Source: Fragilaria crotonensis (Eukaryota; Bacillariophyta; Fragilariophyceae; Fragilariales; Fragilariaceae). Taken from it: a stretch of 64,000 bases of DNA. Within the stretch, counting starts at the first letter, position 1. Each line of letters opens with the position of its first letter. Under the pieces are notes generated by a model. The model searched no databases and was not told the DNA's origin. It saw nothing but the letters and a program-made list of their open reading frames with translations. This document shows positions 47,466-58,423 of this stretch, one piece after another. Location of the stretch: assembly GCA_022925895.1 (NCBI GenBank), contig JAKSYS010000154.1, positions 39,656 to 103,655 of the forward strand, given 5' to 3'. The position numbers and the translations under genes are program-made.

Positions 47466-48062
47466 CCACATAAAAAGTGCCTGGAGCCGTTTCGACCGCT
47501 GGAGCCGTTAAACGGGGTTTTTTCGCCTCCTCCTACAAAAAAGTCACTCAATTTCAAGAAATTGATAGCACTTGCTATGGAAGAGTTGATCTCTGATATA
47601 CAATATAACAATGTTGTCCGGAGCAGTGAAGAAACCAATTGGTAGACTGGGTTGTAAAGCTCACTGGAAGTTGAGGGGTGGCAATTTTTCTCCCCTCGGG
47701 GATTTCACCCCACCATTGATCGCGTACCACCAATAGGGAAAAACTCTGTAGCAGTAGAAAACACATACAAAAATCATAGTCAAATGGGGTGAAAAATCTC
47801 AACCGATGCCTAAATAATGTCTCAAGGTATGTATACATTTAAATGAAGTGCCTGGAGCTGTTAAATTCTAAAATGAGCGTCACAAGTTCAGCAACAACTT
47901 CATCAATTCTTGCTCTGGTAAAAGAATGATTAATGTTCTGGATAGCCAAGAACATTACACAGCATTTGTAAGCAAAGAGAATTGAAATCAAAGCATTTTT
48001 GAGCAAGATATCTTTAGTCCACAACGGGGTGAAAGTAACGGCTCCAGGCACTTTTTATGTGG
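47466..48062. mobile_element. 597-bp MITE with perfect 26-bp terminal inverted repeats and TA target duplication
   Basis: The left end (47466-47491) starts CCACATAAAAAGTGCCTGGA and is repeated exactly as its reverse complement at 48037-48062. TA flanks both ends. A third, imperfect copy of the motif (GTGCCTGGAGC) lies inside at about 47847. No transposase is encoded. The ends resemble those of the interrupted element at 28349/34833, so both belong to one family. Confidence 0.9.
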
Positions 48063-49395
48063 TAAAAGATAATTGACTGAAGTGCAGGAAGCAAGAAGCA
48101 TAGTAGAGCTTTTGGATAGCTTGATTGCTTTTATGGAGGGTCAATGCTTATCAATCTGGAGCCAAACTCAAATATCTCAATAAAACAGTGGATACTACTG
48201 CGGACACAACCAATATCCAATCTGCTACTATGTGGTTAGGATTACTGAGCACTTTAAGTTGAGGATCCTCTACTTTTTTCCTTTTAGGGAAAATGCGGCT
48301 GAATTGGGTTGTGTGGAGTGCAAACAGCTTAACCAACAGGCAGCCGGTGAACTCATGACCCATAAGGTTAGCACCAGATGAGAAGCCTCATGGGAAATTA
48401 GTGCGAGGCACATCTGGATCGCTCTGTCTTGCAAGTCACTGGCCAATTGTGGCGCAGAGACTGTCATACTTCTTCACAGGAATGGTTCCTGGCTTTCCAG
48501 CCTGATCAGAGAAAGCCTCTAGGCAGTACTTGAACCAGCCAAGGGATATGAGATGCAGCATCTTGCCATGACAAGGTGTAAAGGGGTTTACTAAGATCTT
48601 GAAACTGATTCACTGCTGTCATGGATCCTGGGCTTTTTTTGCTATCGTTTGAACGGAAGGAAGACATGCTTTACTTTGGCCAGCAGGCACAGCAACCGAA
48701 GTGGTCGACTCCGCACACATCTCAAGCAAGCCGTTATCCTAATCAGCCTTTGTCCAAAATGGGATAATACCGCCCCGCAAAAGAATTTTTTTCTACATAT
48801 TTTGCTTGAGTCTTGAGAAGGAAGGATGAGCATTCGATGGTAAAACTGTGTGGATACTGGGGATTGGGGATTATAGGTATCTCATCTACTTTTGTAGGTC
48901 CTTCTTAATACACTCATCTAATGCCACTGATCTACTCTTACACTGTACAATATAATGATATGAGCATATCATTGCAAACATTTTGGGGCAAGTTTATCGG
49001 AATCATCAAAACGAGAGGTACACCTTCAGCAATACCATTAATGATGGGTATCTGTTGTCAAGCAATAGCAAAAACGATCGTTTTGATTGGGACGGATGAC
49101 GAAGAGCGAATCTGACTGACCTTTTCACGAAAGTTTGACGGCACATCAGCGGCAGGCCTTTTGATCAACGTATTATGCGTTACAACCGGAACTAATACGC
49201 AAGAGCGCTAGGCAAACAGGCAGGTGCTCTTAGTTGCCAACAAGCACAACACTGATTGCATTAATGTTGACTAGCTGGTCTGCGCCGCCCTTCTTCGAGG
49301 TGAAATTAACGCTAGCTGACAACTAAAATGAAACTAGTCTGGTGGATCAATACATCCCATCACACAAGTCTGCTCTCTGATGGATGATGCTTCCA
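48063..49395. other. Gene-free region, probably degraded repeats
   Basis: 1.3 kb with only short open frames on both strands and no recognisable domain. Composition resembles old repeat DNA. I found no terminal repeats. Confidence 0.5.
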
Positions 49396-50622
49396 CTACT
49401 GGATCTTATTTTGTTGAGCACCCGAAATGTCGTCCCTGTCCCCTCCCATTGCCGAAGTCATTGACTCACTGTATACTGAACTGACACAACTCATCCCTTC
49501 GCTACAGGACTCCAGTGCAGCTAGTCTCGCCACTTCATCCTCCGCAATCCTCTGTGATGCCCTTGCATCCCGCACCATTCGTCGCAGTCGTTCAATTTCC
49601 GCGGTTAGCGATTTAAGCTCCACATTTCTCCTGAGGGATAACACTTCATCGTGAGCTTTCCCTAACGTGTTGACCATTGCGAGATTTGTTCTTTCCTTCT
49701 CGCACGCGTGAAGGCGATTCTCAAGGCCCATCCTTCCCGTCAGATGCGACGAAGCAAGGGTCGCCACAATTTTCAACTTCTCCTCGGTCGCAGCGAGCTT
49801 CTTTTCAAAATCCCTTCGAAGGGCTGCCTGTTCCTCATACAAACGGTCGCACAAAGCACGAAGTTCTGCATTCCGACTCTCCAGGGTTTCTATTTCCTGA
49901 TTGTGCTTCACGACTGCGCTCAATGGTTCCTCCGGAATGGACTTCGCCACTGTCTGTAAACATTCAGAGAGGGCCTCGAGTGCCTGAACTGTTCCTGACA
50001 GTTGCGTGCTCTCGATTGTAGATGTTCCAGAAACTCCATTCATACAAGGTGATATCATATGAGAGAGTTCAGACGTAACGTGATCGTGCTCCTGCTCTGT
50101 CGCCGCTAGCCTCTTCTCCGCCTCCGCCTTTTCCGCTGCGATGGCCTCCAGTTCGAGCTGTTTGAGCCTTGCATTCTCTTCACACGCTGCAATCAAGGCT
50201 CGTAACTCCGCCTCATTTTGAGTGTGAGCAACAACAGCCTCAAGAAGTGCCTTCTGCAACTCATCACTCTCTCTCGAACACGGGGTAATTGGCTCCACAT
50301 TCTCCACTTCCGGGATAACAAAACTTTCGTCGTCTTGGTCATCATTATTTCGGAATGACTCATTGATCGAATTCGAACTTTCGTTTCCACAACATTCCTT
50401 GTTATGCTGTTGCAAATCGACTTGGGCGGATTCTTCCATTGTTGTTTGTTCCTTTTGCTCGGTGGTGGGAAGCATTGCGCCGCCAACGTGATGGGTGGGG
50501 ACGTATTCCTCCGCGGATGTGATTGGATCGAGATCTGATTGTGTAGTCGCTGGTAGTCTTTTCACACTCATTTGCTGGCTGGGACGAAAAGGTCTTTTAG
50601 CAAGCGGCATAGGCATATGCAT
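49396..50622 (-). CDS. Coiled-coil protein, 408 aa, function unknown
   Basis: Uninterrupted frame from ATG 50622. Residues 1-115 are polar and probably disordered (acidic patch NNDDQDDESFVIPEVENVEP). About residues 120-190, 220-300 and 305-385 carry long Ala/Glu/Leu/Arg-rich heptad-like segments (LKQLELEAIAAEKAEAEKRL, AALRRDFEKKLAATEEKLKI, LKSLTAEIERLRRMVRDARA), typical of rod-like scaffold or cytoskeletal proteins. The C-terminus is Ser/Gly-rich. There is no leader, membrane segment or catalytic motif. An array of CTTCTTCG motifs lies ~300-550 bp upstream. Confidence 0.7.
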   Translation of the reverse strand: MHMPMPLAKRPFRPSQQMSVKRLPATTQSDLDPITSAEEYVPTHHVGGAMLPTTEQKEQTTMEESAQVDLQQHNKECCGNESSNSINESFRNNDDQDDESFVIPEVENVEPITPCSRESDELQKALLEAVVAHTQNEAELRALIAACEENARLKQLELEAIAAEKAEAEKRLAATEQEHDHVTSELSHMISPCMNGVSGTSTIESTQLSGTVQALEALSECLQTVAKSIPEEPLSAVVKHNQEIETLESRNAELRALCDRLYEEQAALRRDFEKKLAATEEKLKIVATLASSHLTGRMGLENRLHACEKERTNLAMVNTLGKAHDEVLSLRRNVELKSLTAEIERLRRMVRDARASQRIAEDEVARLAALESCSEGMSCVSSVYSESMTSAMGGDRDDISGAQQNKIQ

Positions 50623-50909
50623 AATAGGATATTGTTTCCACTTTCACGAGCACCAATTGTTCATGATTCAAGCCTCATTAGGTCATCAGTCATCCAGCAT
50701 CAAATGATTATGGACGTACTACTGGGACATGCGGCATTCCTTCTTAACCTTTAGTCGGCAGTCAATTCGGGAGTTATTGGATACATAGAACGGCTACTTC
50801 AACGTTATTAAATAACGTCTTGAAGGTAATCTTGCGTACCCAGAATCCCATCGAGCTCGCCAGTCACACCCCACCACCGTTCTGAGAGACAACAATCTTC
50901 AACACGCTT

Positions 50910-51172
50910 CGAGCGAAGAGGACGATTTGCAAACCTTCTTCGGACGAAGAAGACAAGCGAAGAAGGTTTTGCAGTGACACACGCAATAAAATTCTACGTT
51001 GGTTCAGTGTGCAACATGTACCAGACCAGCTTTTATGTGAACACCTTCTTCGATGAATTAAGTAGAAAACAACTTCCAACGAAGAAGGTTTCTTCGGACG
51101 AAGAAGATAAGGAAGCAGGCTTCTTCGGGCGAAGAAGGTCCTTTCAACCTTCTTCGTTCATAAGAAGGTTTC
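50910..51172. repeat. Array of CTTCTTCG / CGAAGAAG inverted motifs
   Basis: Within ~260 bp the 8-mer CTTCTTCG or its complement CGAAGAAG occurs about ten times in alternating orientation, often as hairpin-like pairs (ACCTTCTTCGGACGAAGAAG, CTTCTTCGGGCGAAGAAGG). It lies upstream of the coiled-coil gene. Possibilities are a regulatory array (the TTC..GAA spacing recalls heat-shock elements) or the end of a foldback element. Confidence 0.7.
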
Positions 51173-51924
51173 GGAAACGCGCAAGCCAAGCTCACGAGCG
51201 CGAGTCTGACATTTTCGGTATTCTCAAAAATATTTTGCCGTTATCCATCATTGGTTTAAAAAAAGTCATCGGCAAAAGACGGTTATTCTTTCCGTCTTGA
51301 GAAGAATTTCCGCATGTCCCTGGAGAGTACTGGGGAAACATATACAAATATTGCCGTTAAACGTCAGGGTTATACACATCTTGTATATGTTTCCATTTCT
51401 ACTTGAAGTAGCAATCACTAACTTGAACCGTGTAAAAATGCCTCTACCGAGTTGTAATCTTTGAAAGTTATATGCCCCTCTTGTATAAGATTCTAAGTGA
51501 GAGAGTACTAGTACCACGTTTTCTAGTCCAAGTAGCAGGTACTGCCAGTACACATTTGTACTACAGTACGAGAATTGTTCTCAGATGTTGTATGCATATG
51601 CATACACTCGTACTGAATGATGCAGTCACGAGTCACGGAGTGTAAAGTGTAAACACTGAACCCTCTACGAGTAGTCTACGTGCTCTTGTGTACTCGGACT
51701 CCTTGTACTTCAGTACAAGAGTATACGTAGTACATCGTGCAACACGTCACGGTTTCATTCCTTTCTCCATTTACTCGTCGTTGTAGTCCAGTACTCTAGA
51801 GAACTACAGTACCATATTGCTATGCACCATGCACCATGCACCATACCATGTACTGTACACTGTATACTGTACTCCAAGTACTGAGTATACGCTGAGCGCA
51901 CGTACTACCTGTACAGGGACCACT
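51173..51924. repeat. Intergenic, GTAC-rich low-complexity sequence
   Basis: The first 300 bp are ordinary AT-rich sequence; from about 51500 the GTAC/AGTACT texture dominates, with a short tandem GCACCATGCACCATACCATG near 51830. No gene. Confidence 0.55.
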
Positions 51925-53220
51925 GACCTCAAGCTCAAATGTCAACAACATCACATGACAATGATATCAACAGACAATGATATCAACATGTGAGAATTAC
52001 TGCTAGCATAGGTCAACTCACATACAGCTGGCATTTACATGTTTTTGTGTAGGTATGCTATTCAAGTCTTCATCATTGGTGAGTATTGCATGCCATAGCT
52101 ATTGCATCACGGAAGAATCCATTAACACATGGTCAACATGAAATTCTGAATACGCCTTCATCATTGGTGATTTTTACATGCCATAGCTATTGCATCACAG
52201 AAGAATCCATTAACACATGGTCAACATGAAATTCTGAATACGCCTCTCAACCATGGACATTGGCCAAACACAAAGGTTGTTGATCCTGCTTGATTGTTTG
52301 TGCAGCATTGTATCATGTGCTGCTCACCAACAATTCAATCTGATTCTGCTTGTCACTTTGTGGTGCATGCCAAGTCATAGCACGATGACAACACATTATC
52401 AGCCAATGGGATGATTGAAGGAAAATAGGCTTGTTCCAACATGGAAGTTGGGTTATGAGCGACATTGGCATTCCATGTTGTGATGTTTGTTTCCTGTTGG
52501 TTTCATCCAAATGAAGGCCAGTATTGCTTGTCATTACTTGACTGCCTCAAAGCTGGAGGTGCTTGAGTCAACACAATTGTATCCTCAATCATTGGCAAGA
52601 TTTGCTTTTGGTCATCTGTGTTGTTTGCCCATGGAGAAGATCATCTTTTGCCACTCAGCAGGCATTCTTGTTCTGTGGCAAATTTGACCTGACATCTGCC
52701 ATGGCACAGTAGAACTTATTGACGTTCACTTCGACAAAATTCAGTGCTGGCTGGAAGGCCAACAACAAGGAATCAAGGTTAAACCTCAAGAACATTGGGC
52801 TCTCCATAGGAGACATGAGATTTGGTAATTCCAATCTGACTCTGGTGGAATGTGGCTTGAGCTTCTGGGGCAGCAGGAATGATGGTGTTGCAGTTGTAGT
52901 ATCCTCCAAATCCTGCAGTCAACAGATTCAGGGCAAGCAGCAATGCATGTGTGAGTACCCTTTGGAATTTGACCAAATCAGCAAAATTGTGCTCCTTGTC
53001 TTGAAGGAGCATGACAAGATTGTAGGTATGTCAATTAAATGCTTTCCCCAAGAATGGCTAAGGTTAAAAATGACCCCACCACCTGCAAAAGTACAGTGCA
53101 GCCATATGAGATATAAAATCAAATTCACTGGACACAAAAAGCACAAGGTCTGCAATCTCAGGTGTGTTGATTAGGGGTTGGCTGGGTCTCATCCTTCAGA
53201 TTTTTGTAGATTATCATACA
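51925..53220. repeat. CpG-depleted block with 88-bp tandem duplication
   Basis: About 1300 bp contain very few CG dinucleotides (roughly nine by eye, none between about 52740 and 53200). An 88-bp unit starting TTCATCATTGGTGA is tandemly duplicated (52069-52156 and 52157-52244). A 151-codon frame at 52719-53174 has no recognised domain. It resembles the block at 13072-14640. Confidence 0.6.
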
Positions 53221-54527
53221 ACATAGGTAAGCACTGCTACTCAGGCTTCATCAGTAGTGTACTCGGGCGAGTAGGCCGTACCGAGTGCGCTGTGTATCAC
53301 GTACCGCGTATCGCATACTCCGTGGTACGGGTTACGGGTACTTGTACCATGGTACTGTAGTAAGGATATAGTACAATCGGAGTAATCGTTATGCACAGTT
53401 CGCATGTCTCATAATTTATTGTTGCCACTGCCCATCTTGATGTCCGACTCATGACTGATAACTGTCTGATCATGTTGTTCTCCTAGCATTGTATAACTTT
53501 TTGTATAACTTTCACGCTCACTATAGAGTACTGGAGTTCACGTAGTAGACGACCGTTAACCTTGTTTCTACCTTTAGAAAAAAGCGAGATTAAATGTCCG
53601 ATTCACGTTTATCATCAGTCACCCTCAGAAAAAGGGAGCTGTAAAATGAAAAATCGCTAAAAGAAAAGGTAGGTCGATCGATGACATACTCTTATCAAGA
53701 TGATAAACACGCATCAACCAGAACCCTGGATACCGATTGCTCTCAAACAGCTTCGAGACATCCCAGTACGTTGGATATTATCATATTGGTGTTGGGACAA
53801 AACAGATTGAGGGAGCGAATTTTCATAAATGTTAAGACGATTTCTTGTTATACTATGCACGAATTGCCGAATTTTGAAAACCGGTAGTCGTAGAAGATTG
53901 CTCCACCGTATGGACCGCTAATCTATGTCAAGGTTTCTCCGAACTCTTCTACCAGTACGTCGTTTCAAAGTTTAATTGAAACCGACTCGGATTAACCGCA
54001 ATTGTATCAATGCGACATCATGGTGACTCCATCCGTTTTCTCTCAAGTCTAAAATCGACTTAGGCGGAGTACGTAGAGGACCCTGCACCCGGTACATGCA
54101 CGCCCTAAATGAGTAAATGAGTACTTGTACCTGGTACACATGTAGCAACATCTGCATGATACTTTTATGGATACATACATATGACATACATGACACATAC
54201 TCGGAGTACACCACATACTGTACACTGATGTGTCTTCCCTGCTACGAGCACTGGTATTAGTACCTGGTACCAGGACTGTGGTTGATTTTACAGTTCGAGG
54301 ATGACATTTCTGTTTGGGATAGTCATAGGATCATGCTATAGGAAACAATTCACGGGCGGATCCTGTAAAAATCATTTTTGTCCTGGTGTCACATCCAAGT
54401 GCGTCATCGCGATTCAAACAAAAGATGCGAACATCACGGAGTTCATATGACATACAACTCGGAGTCTCGGAGCTCGGAGCACCTGTTTGGTGTGAGCGAA
54501 GTCTTCAGTCTTCCAGTACTAGTGTCT
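53221..54527. other. Intergenic
   Basis: 1.3 kb with GTAC-rich patches at 53260-53360 and 54100-54290. No supported gene. Confidence 0.5.
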
Positions 54528-54592
54528 AAACGCCCGGGGGGGTTTCTTTAATTAACGACAAAGTTGTCTTTTTTTAAAGATGACCATTTTCG

Positions 54593-54666
54593 GGAAATGC
54601 CTAATGCACTAAAACTTAAGGAGCAAACTAAAGCCCTAAACCAATCAGAATCCGCGGAGACGTCAT
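54593..54666 (+). repeat. MULE left terminal inverted repeat
   Basis: 74 bp, preceded by CCATTTTCG. Pairs with 62548-62620 on the opposite strand with a few mismatches in the middle (AAAGCCCTAAACCAATCAGA versus AAACACTAACCGAATCAAA). Confidence 0.9.
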
Positions 54667-54878
54667 AGGGGAGAGGGGTCAAAACAGTCATCTGAGGTGA
54701 TCCTAATCATATACGTGCATTGAAATGTAGATTTGAATTACACGCCGGCATTGCCCACATCACGTTTTCAACGTCCGCGCCCAGTTTTGAAATGAAAGCC
54801 GATAATTTGTGCTGACATTTTACAACCTTCACAACTGCTTGTACTAACTTCTCCTCTCACCAGCGCCAAAAGCCAGCC

Positions 54879-57800
54879 ATGAATAACAACACTACCGCCG
54901 CAGAGGAAGAAGATGAAAGCATGTACACTGCAGATGACATGTTCTACTCTCCAGCAGAGAAGGAGAACTTACTTCATATAAAAAGGGAATTTGATGGAGA
55001 GTTTGCTGTCGAAGATGTGTTTTCAACACGAAGGCACCTGATTGATGCAATGCGTCATAAAGCAAAGACGTTCGGATTCTTTATCGTTGACCGCGGTATG
55101 TCCGCTTCTTGCTCTGAAACAACTTCAAGGGAGGCCACAAACGTAAGACGACAGCATGCTCGTCAATTGCTTGCTGAGGGAGAAGGAAAAATGTACATTC
55201 CCCGAAAATGTGCGCGATCAAAGTGCGGGTGTGAGTTTAAGGTTAACTTTACTGCTGTGAAGGGCAGCGAAGAAGTCAGAATCACTAAAGTGCAATTCAT
55301 GCATGGAAAGGGGTGTAAGCCTTCAGGCGAGCAATTCAAGGCAGCATGGACTACCGGCGGACATGCATCAAGGCATCTGGCGCGTAAACAGAATCTTAAG
55401 CTGCACACCATTGTGCAGCTCTTGGCCAGCAAACAGAAGCCAAGTGCCCGCATGATGAGAGGCTTGCTTTGTGATATGTTGCCTAAAGATTTCAATGTGT
55501 CAAGCAAGTTCATCAACAACGTCAAGACCAAGGTCAAGTTGAAGCTCATGAATGGAGAATTTGATCTTCTCCTCGCGGAAGGAACAGTCTCAGAGGGTGA
55601 CGCAGAGTTCATTTTAAGTCCTAGTGACAATCTACCTCCACAGTACATGTCTGTTGCGCAGGAAATTGCAAACGACACCTTGAAAGAGGCGCTCTCTGAT
55701 CCTGGAAGTAAGTGCTTGGTGGTTCAATTCCTGTGTCGACTGCACCAAGAGGATCCATCTTTTCTTTTTGATATTCAACGCGATGACAATGATACAATGG
55801 TGGGAATTTGCTGGCAAACAGGCACAATGAGGTTTGACTGGGACACGTGTGCCTCATCAATTGCCTTGGACGGTATGAAACGGCAGCTCAACAGCGTTTG
55901 TTACCCATACATTTCTGTCACTGCCGTTGATGGATATGGACAAATGGTTGTATGTGCTGAAGCCATTGTCATATCCGAGCGGATTGAGGCATATGCATGG
56001 CTGCTTCGGTGCTGCAGTACATTTTCATGCAACCGAAAGCTAGATGGCATTTTTGCAGTTTTTGGTGACGGACTAGTAACTTCTGATACTCTTCTGACAT
56101 CCCTTGGTATTCAAGACTCGTGCGCCCTCCTTGACGATGTGCACCACCTATTGTCTCCTGAGTGTGGTACATGGTATAAACAATTTGGAGTCAGCAGATG
56201 GAACCACTATGGTGGATTGCTGAGAGCCTTGGTGTTCGAGTCGTACTCATTGGAAGCATATGAGACAATAAGGTTGAAGATTTTGAACATGATGGATTGT
56301 CGTGGTGAACCTCCAAGTCTCCATAATTATTTTAATGATGTCATTCATGGAGCAAGGCAACGATTTGCTCGCTACTCTGTTCATGCAACACCCTGTAACG
56401 AAGGACGTCTTGGATCATCAATTGCAGAGGCTAACCACTCATCTTATGTGGCGCGCATTGGGGGTGGTAGCTGGGATGATCCGGCTACACAGGTAAAGGA
56501 CTGCATTGTTCGCATGCAAGAGCTCTCCAATAAGAGGGCAAGCTTCCGCGACCAGTACAGGCGACAGTCTGCAGCAAGCAGTCACACTATGTGTGATCAA
56601 ACCCTTGCTCTCATGGTCGTTAAACTGTCAAAGCGTGGATTCTTGATATGCGAAGAACAATACAAGAAATCTTCAGAGTACTATTGCCGTTCACTGCAGA
56701 TTGATGGCCAAGAACATAAGGAAGTGAAACGGATAGGAGAGTCATCCCGTAGTGCTCGCCTTACCAATGGCAAAAAGTGCTCATGTGATGTGTTTCTTGC
56801 GTACAGGGTTCAGTGTCGACACCTCTTCGCGTTTCATAACGGAGAATTCCAGCTCCAGCTTGTCGATTCCAAGTTCCATGCCCAGCAACTGTCGGTATCA
56901 TCTCCAAATCCAGATTACGCAACAATCTTGTCAAAATGGTGTGTAACCAGGGACCCTTACGTTGGCAGTCTTGGAGATCAGTTCTTTGGTCACCCGCAGT
57001 CTACTGCTCCATCAAGCCCACCGTCAAGCCCCACCATCCCGTCAATGTGGGAAGATGGGTGCAACGATGACGATCCTTCACAAGATTACGATGAGGGGGC
57101 AGCAGCAATAGATGTGACAATGTGCATCACCACGCAACCTGAAAGGGACAATTTTGAACAAGAATGCATTCTTGGCAATTCCACAACCGCAGTACACACC
57201 AACAACAAAAAGATTACTTTTCGTAACTTCACCGATGTTTCGAACAGCATTGCAAATCTGGCTTTAAGTCTTCCAAATGAAGATGCAACGCAGGAATGTC
57301 TAGGTTTGTTGGTTCAGATGAAAGATGCTCTGAGTATGTCCGCTGGCGGTCACCACGCATCTGTACCGTTTAGTGCATTCATGTCATCTGCCAACGAGTT
57401 CTTGAGTGCCTTTGGGCCAAATGCCAACTCAAGGAGAGAAGGAATCTTTGCTGATCATGGCAACAACAGTTTTGAGATGCAGCGCCACAATACAGGCAAG
57501 GTGCGGCACAAGCGACTTAAATCACAGAATGAGAGAAACTCATGTGGAGCAGCAGCAAAAAGGAGGCCAATCGCATTACTGAATGAGATGTCTCAAAATC
57601 TTCATTTAGTTGATGCACGGAACAGGCCAGCACAATGCTCGTATTGCAGTTCCTGCGAGCATACCATCAAGCGGTGCTCTGTCATGGACAAGCCTGCTTT
57701 TGTTGGGAAAAAGAATAGCAGTGCTTGGACGACATGGTATCGTACGTTGGGGAATCCGAGTCACCATGAGGTAGTCATGCCCACTGCAGGGATCACCCAC

Positions 57801-58160
57801 AAACTTAATCGAGAGCTCCTGCAAGACATCCCACTTCCCTCTCAGAGTATTCGCCATCTGTCCATTAAGACAGTCTTCTATTCCTCCGAGGCTGTTGAAT
57901 TTCTGTCGCAACCTGCCAGCATATACAGAGTGAAGAATCCGGAGAACACGCAGATTCCATCTCCAGATAACAACATCGTAGAGCTCCAGCTCATTGAGCG
58001 CGGTGGGAACTTTTCCGTAAGACAATATGAAACGGCTTGCAGGACTGACAGGGGAGTGAACACCACATTTTATACCCGAGCAAAGACAGTTCAGAAATGG
58101 ATGGAACATGCGTCCTGCGATTCGTGTCTCTTTGTGTATGTCAAGAAAAAGGAAACGTAA
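54879..58160 (+). CDS. MULE transposase (DDE, SWIM zinc finger, zinc knuckle)
   Basis: 1093 aa, uninterrupted. N-terminal part: FAR1/WRKY-GCM1-like DNA-binding candidate with Cys/His residues (KCARSKCGCEFKV ... FMHGKGC, about 105-150). The catalytic core shows IALDGMKRQLN with D331, FAVFGDGLVTSD with D397, and SSIAEANHSSYV with E517, fitting the MULE DDE arrangement (assignment by position, not alignment). A SWIM finger follows (CSCDVFLAYRVQCRH), then Ser/Pro-rich linkers and a CX2CX4HX4C zinc knuckle (CSYCSSCEHTIKRC, about 924-937). No introns. It ends 263 bp before the convergent stop of the second gene. The product cuts and moves the element; the SWIM finger probably helps DNA binding. Confidence 0.9.
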   Translation: MNNNTTAAEEEDESMYTADDMFYSPAEKENLLHIKREFDGEFAVEDVFSTRRHLIDAMRHKAKTFGFFIVDRGMSASCSETTSREATNVRRQHARQLLAEGEGKMYIPRKCARSKCGCEFKVNFTAVKGSEEVRITKVQFMHGKGCKPSGEQFKAAWTTGGHASRHLARKQNLKLHTIVQLLASKQKPSARMMRGLLCDMLPKDFNVSSKFINNVKTKVKLKLMNGEFDLLLAEGTVSEGDAEFILSPSDNLPPQYMSVAQEIANDTLKEALSDPGSKCLVVQFLCRLHQEDPSFLFDIQRDDNDTMVGICWQTGTMRFDWDTCASSIALDGMKRQLNSVCYPYISVTAVDGYGQMVVCAEAIVISERIEAYAWLLRCCSTFSCNRKLDGIFAVFGDGLVTSDTLLTSLGIQDSCALLDDVHHLLSPECGTWYKQFGVSRWNHYGGLLRALVFESYSLEAYETIRLKILNMMDCRGEPPSLHNYFNDVIHGARQRFARYSVHATPCNEGRLGSSIAEANHSSYVARIGGGSWDDPATQVKDCIVRMQELSNKRASFRDQYRRQSAASSHTMCDQTLALMVVKLSKRGFLICEEQYKKSSEYYCRSLQIDGQEHKEVKRIGESSRSARLTNGKKCSCDVFLAYRVQCRHLFAFHNGEFQLQLVDSKFHAQQLSVSSPNPDYATILSKWCVTRDPYVGSLGDQFFGHPQSTAPSSPPSSPTIPSMWEDGCNDDDPSQDYDEGAAAIDVTMCITTQPERDNFEQECILGNSTTAVHTNNKKITFRNFTDVSNSIANLALSLPNEDATQECLGLLVQMKDALSMSAGGHHASVPFSAFMSSANEFLSAFGPNANSRREGIFADHGNNSFEMQRHNTGKVRHKRLKSQNERNSCGAAAKRRPIALLNEMSQNLHLVDARNRPAQCSYCSSCEHTIKRCSVMDKPAFVGKKNSSAWTTWYRTLGNPSHHEVVMPTAGITHKLNRELLQDIPLPSQSIRHLSIKTVFYSSEAVEFLSQPASIYRVKNPENTQIPSPDNNIVELQLIERGGNFSVRQYETACRTDRGVNTTFYTRAKTVQKWMEHASCDSCLFVYVKKKET

Positions 58161-58423
58161 CCAGGAAGTTGGTTGCCCGTCCTTGGGCAAGAATGTGTAC
58201 TTGTGGATACCGTGTGCATCTTCCGACCAGTGACCGTGAAAATCATTCCAAAATGTGCTGGCCTTGCAGGTAACGTGTGTGTCTGTCACGAAATGTGCAT
58301 GTGTGAACCAACAGCGTCGCATATTAACTTAGTTCTCACTCCCGGTTCACAATCTAAAAAATACTGTATAACTATGACTTCCAAAGAACCTTGCCAGTAC
58401 ATCTGTGGTCACCAATAGTTGCA

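Noticed and set aside
52719-53174. 151-codon frame in the CpG-poor block
   Set aside because: No recognisable domain, comparable open frames on the opposite strand, and repeat-like composition.
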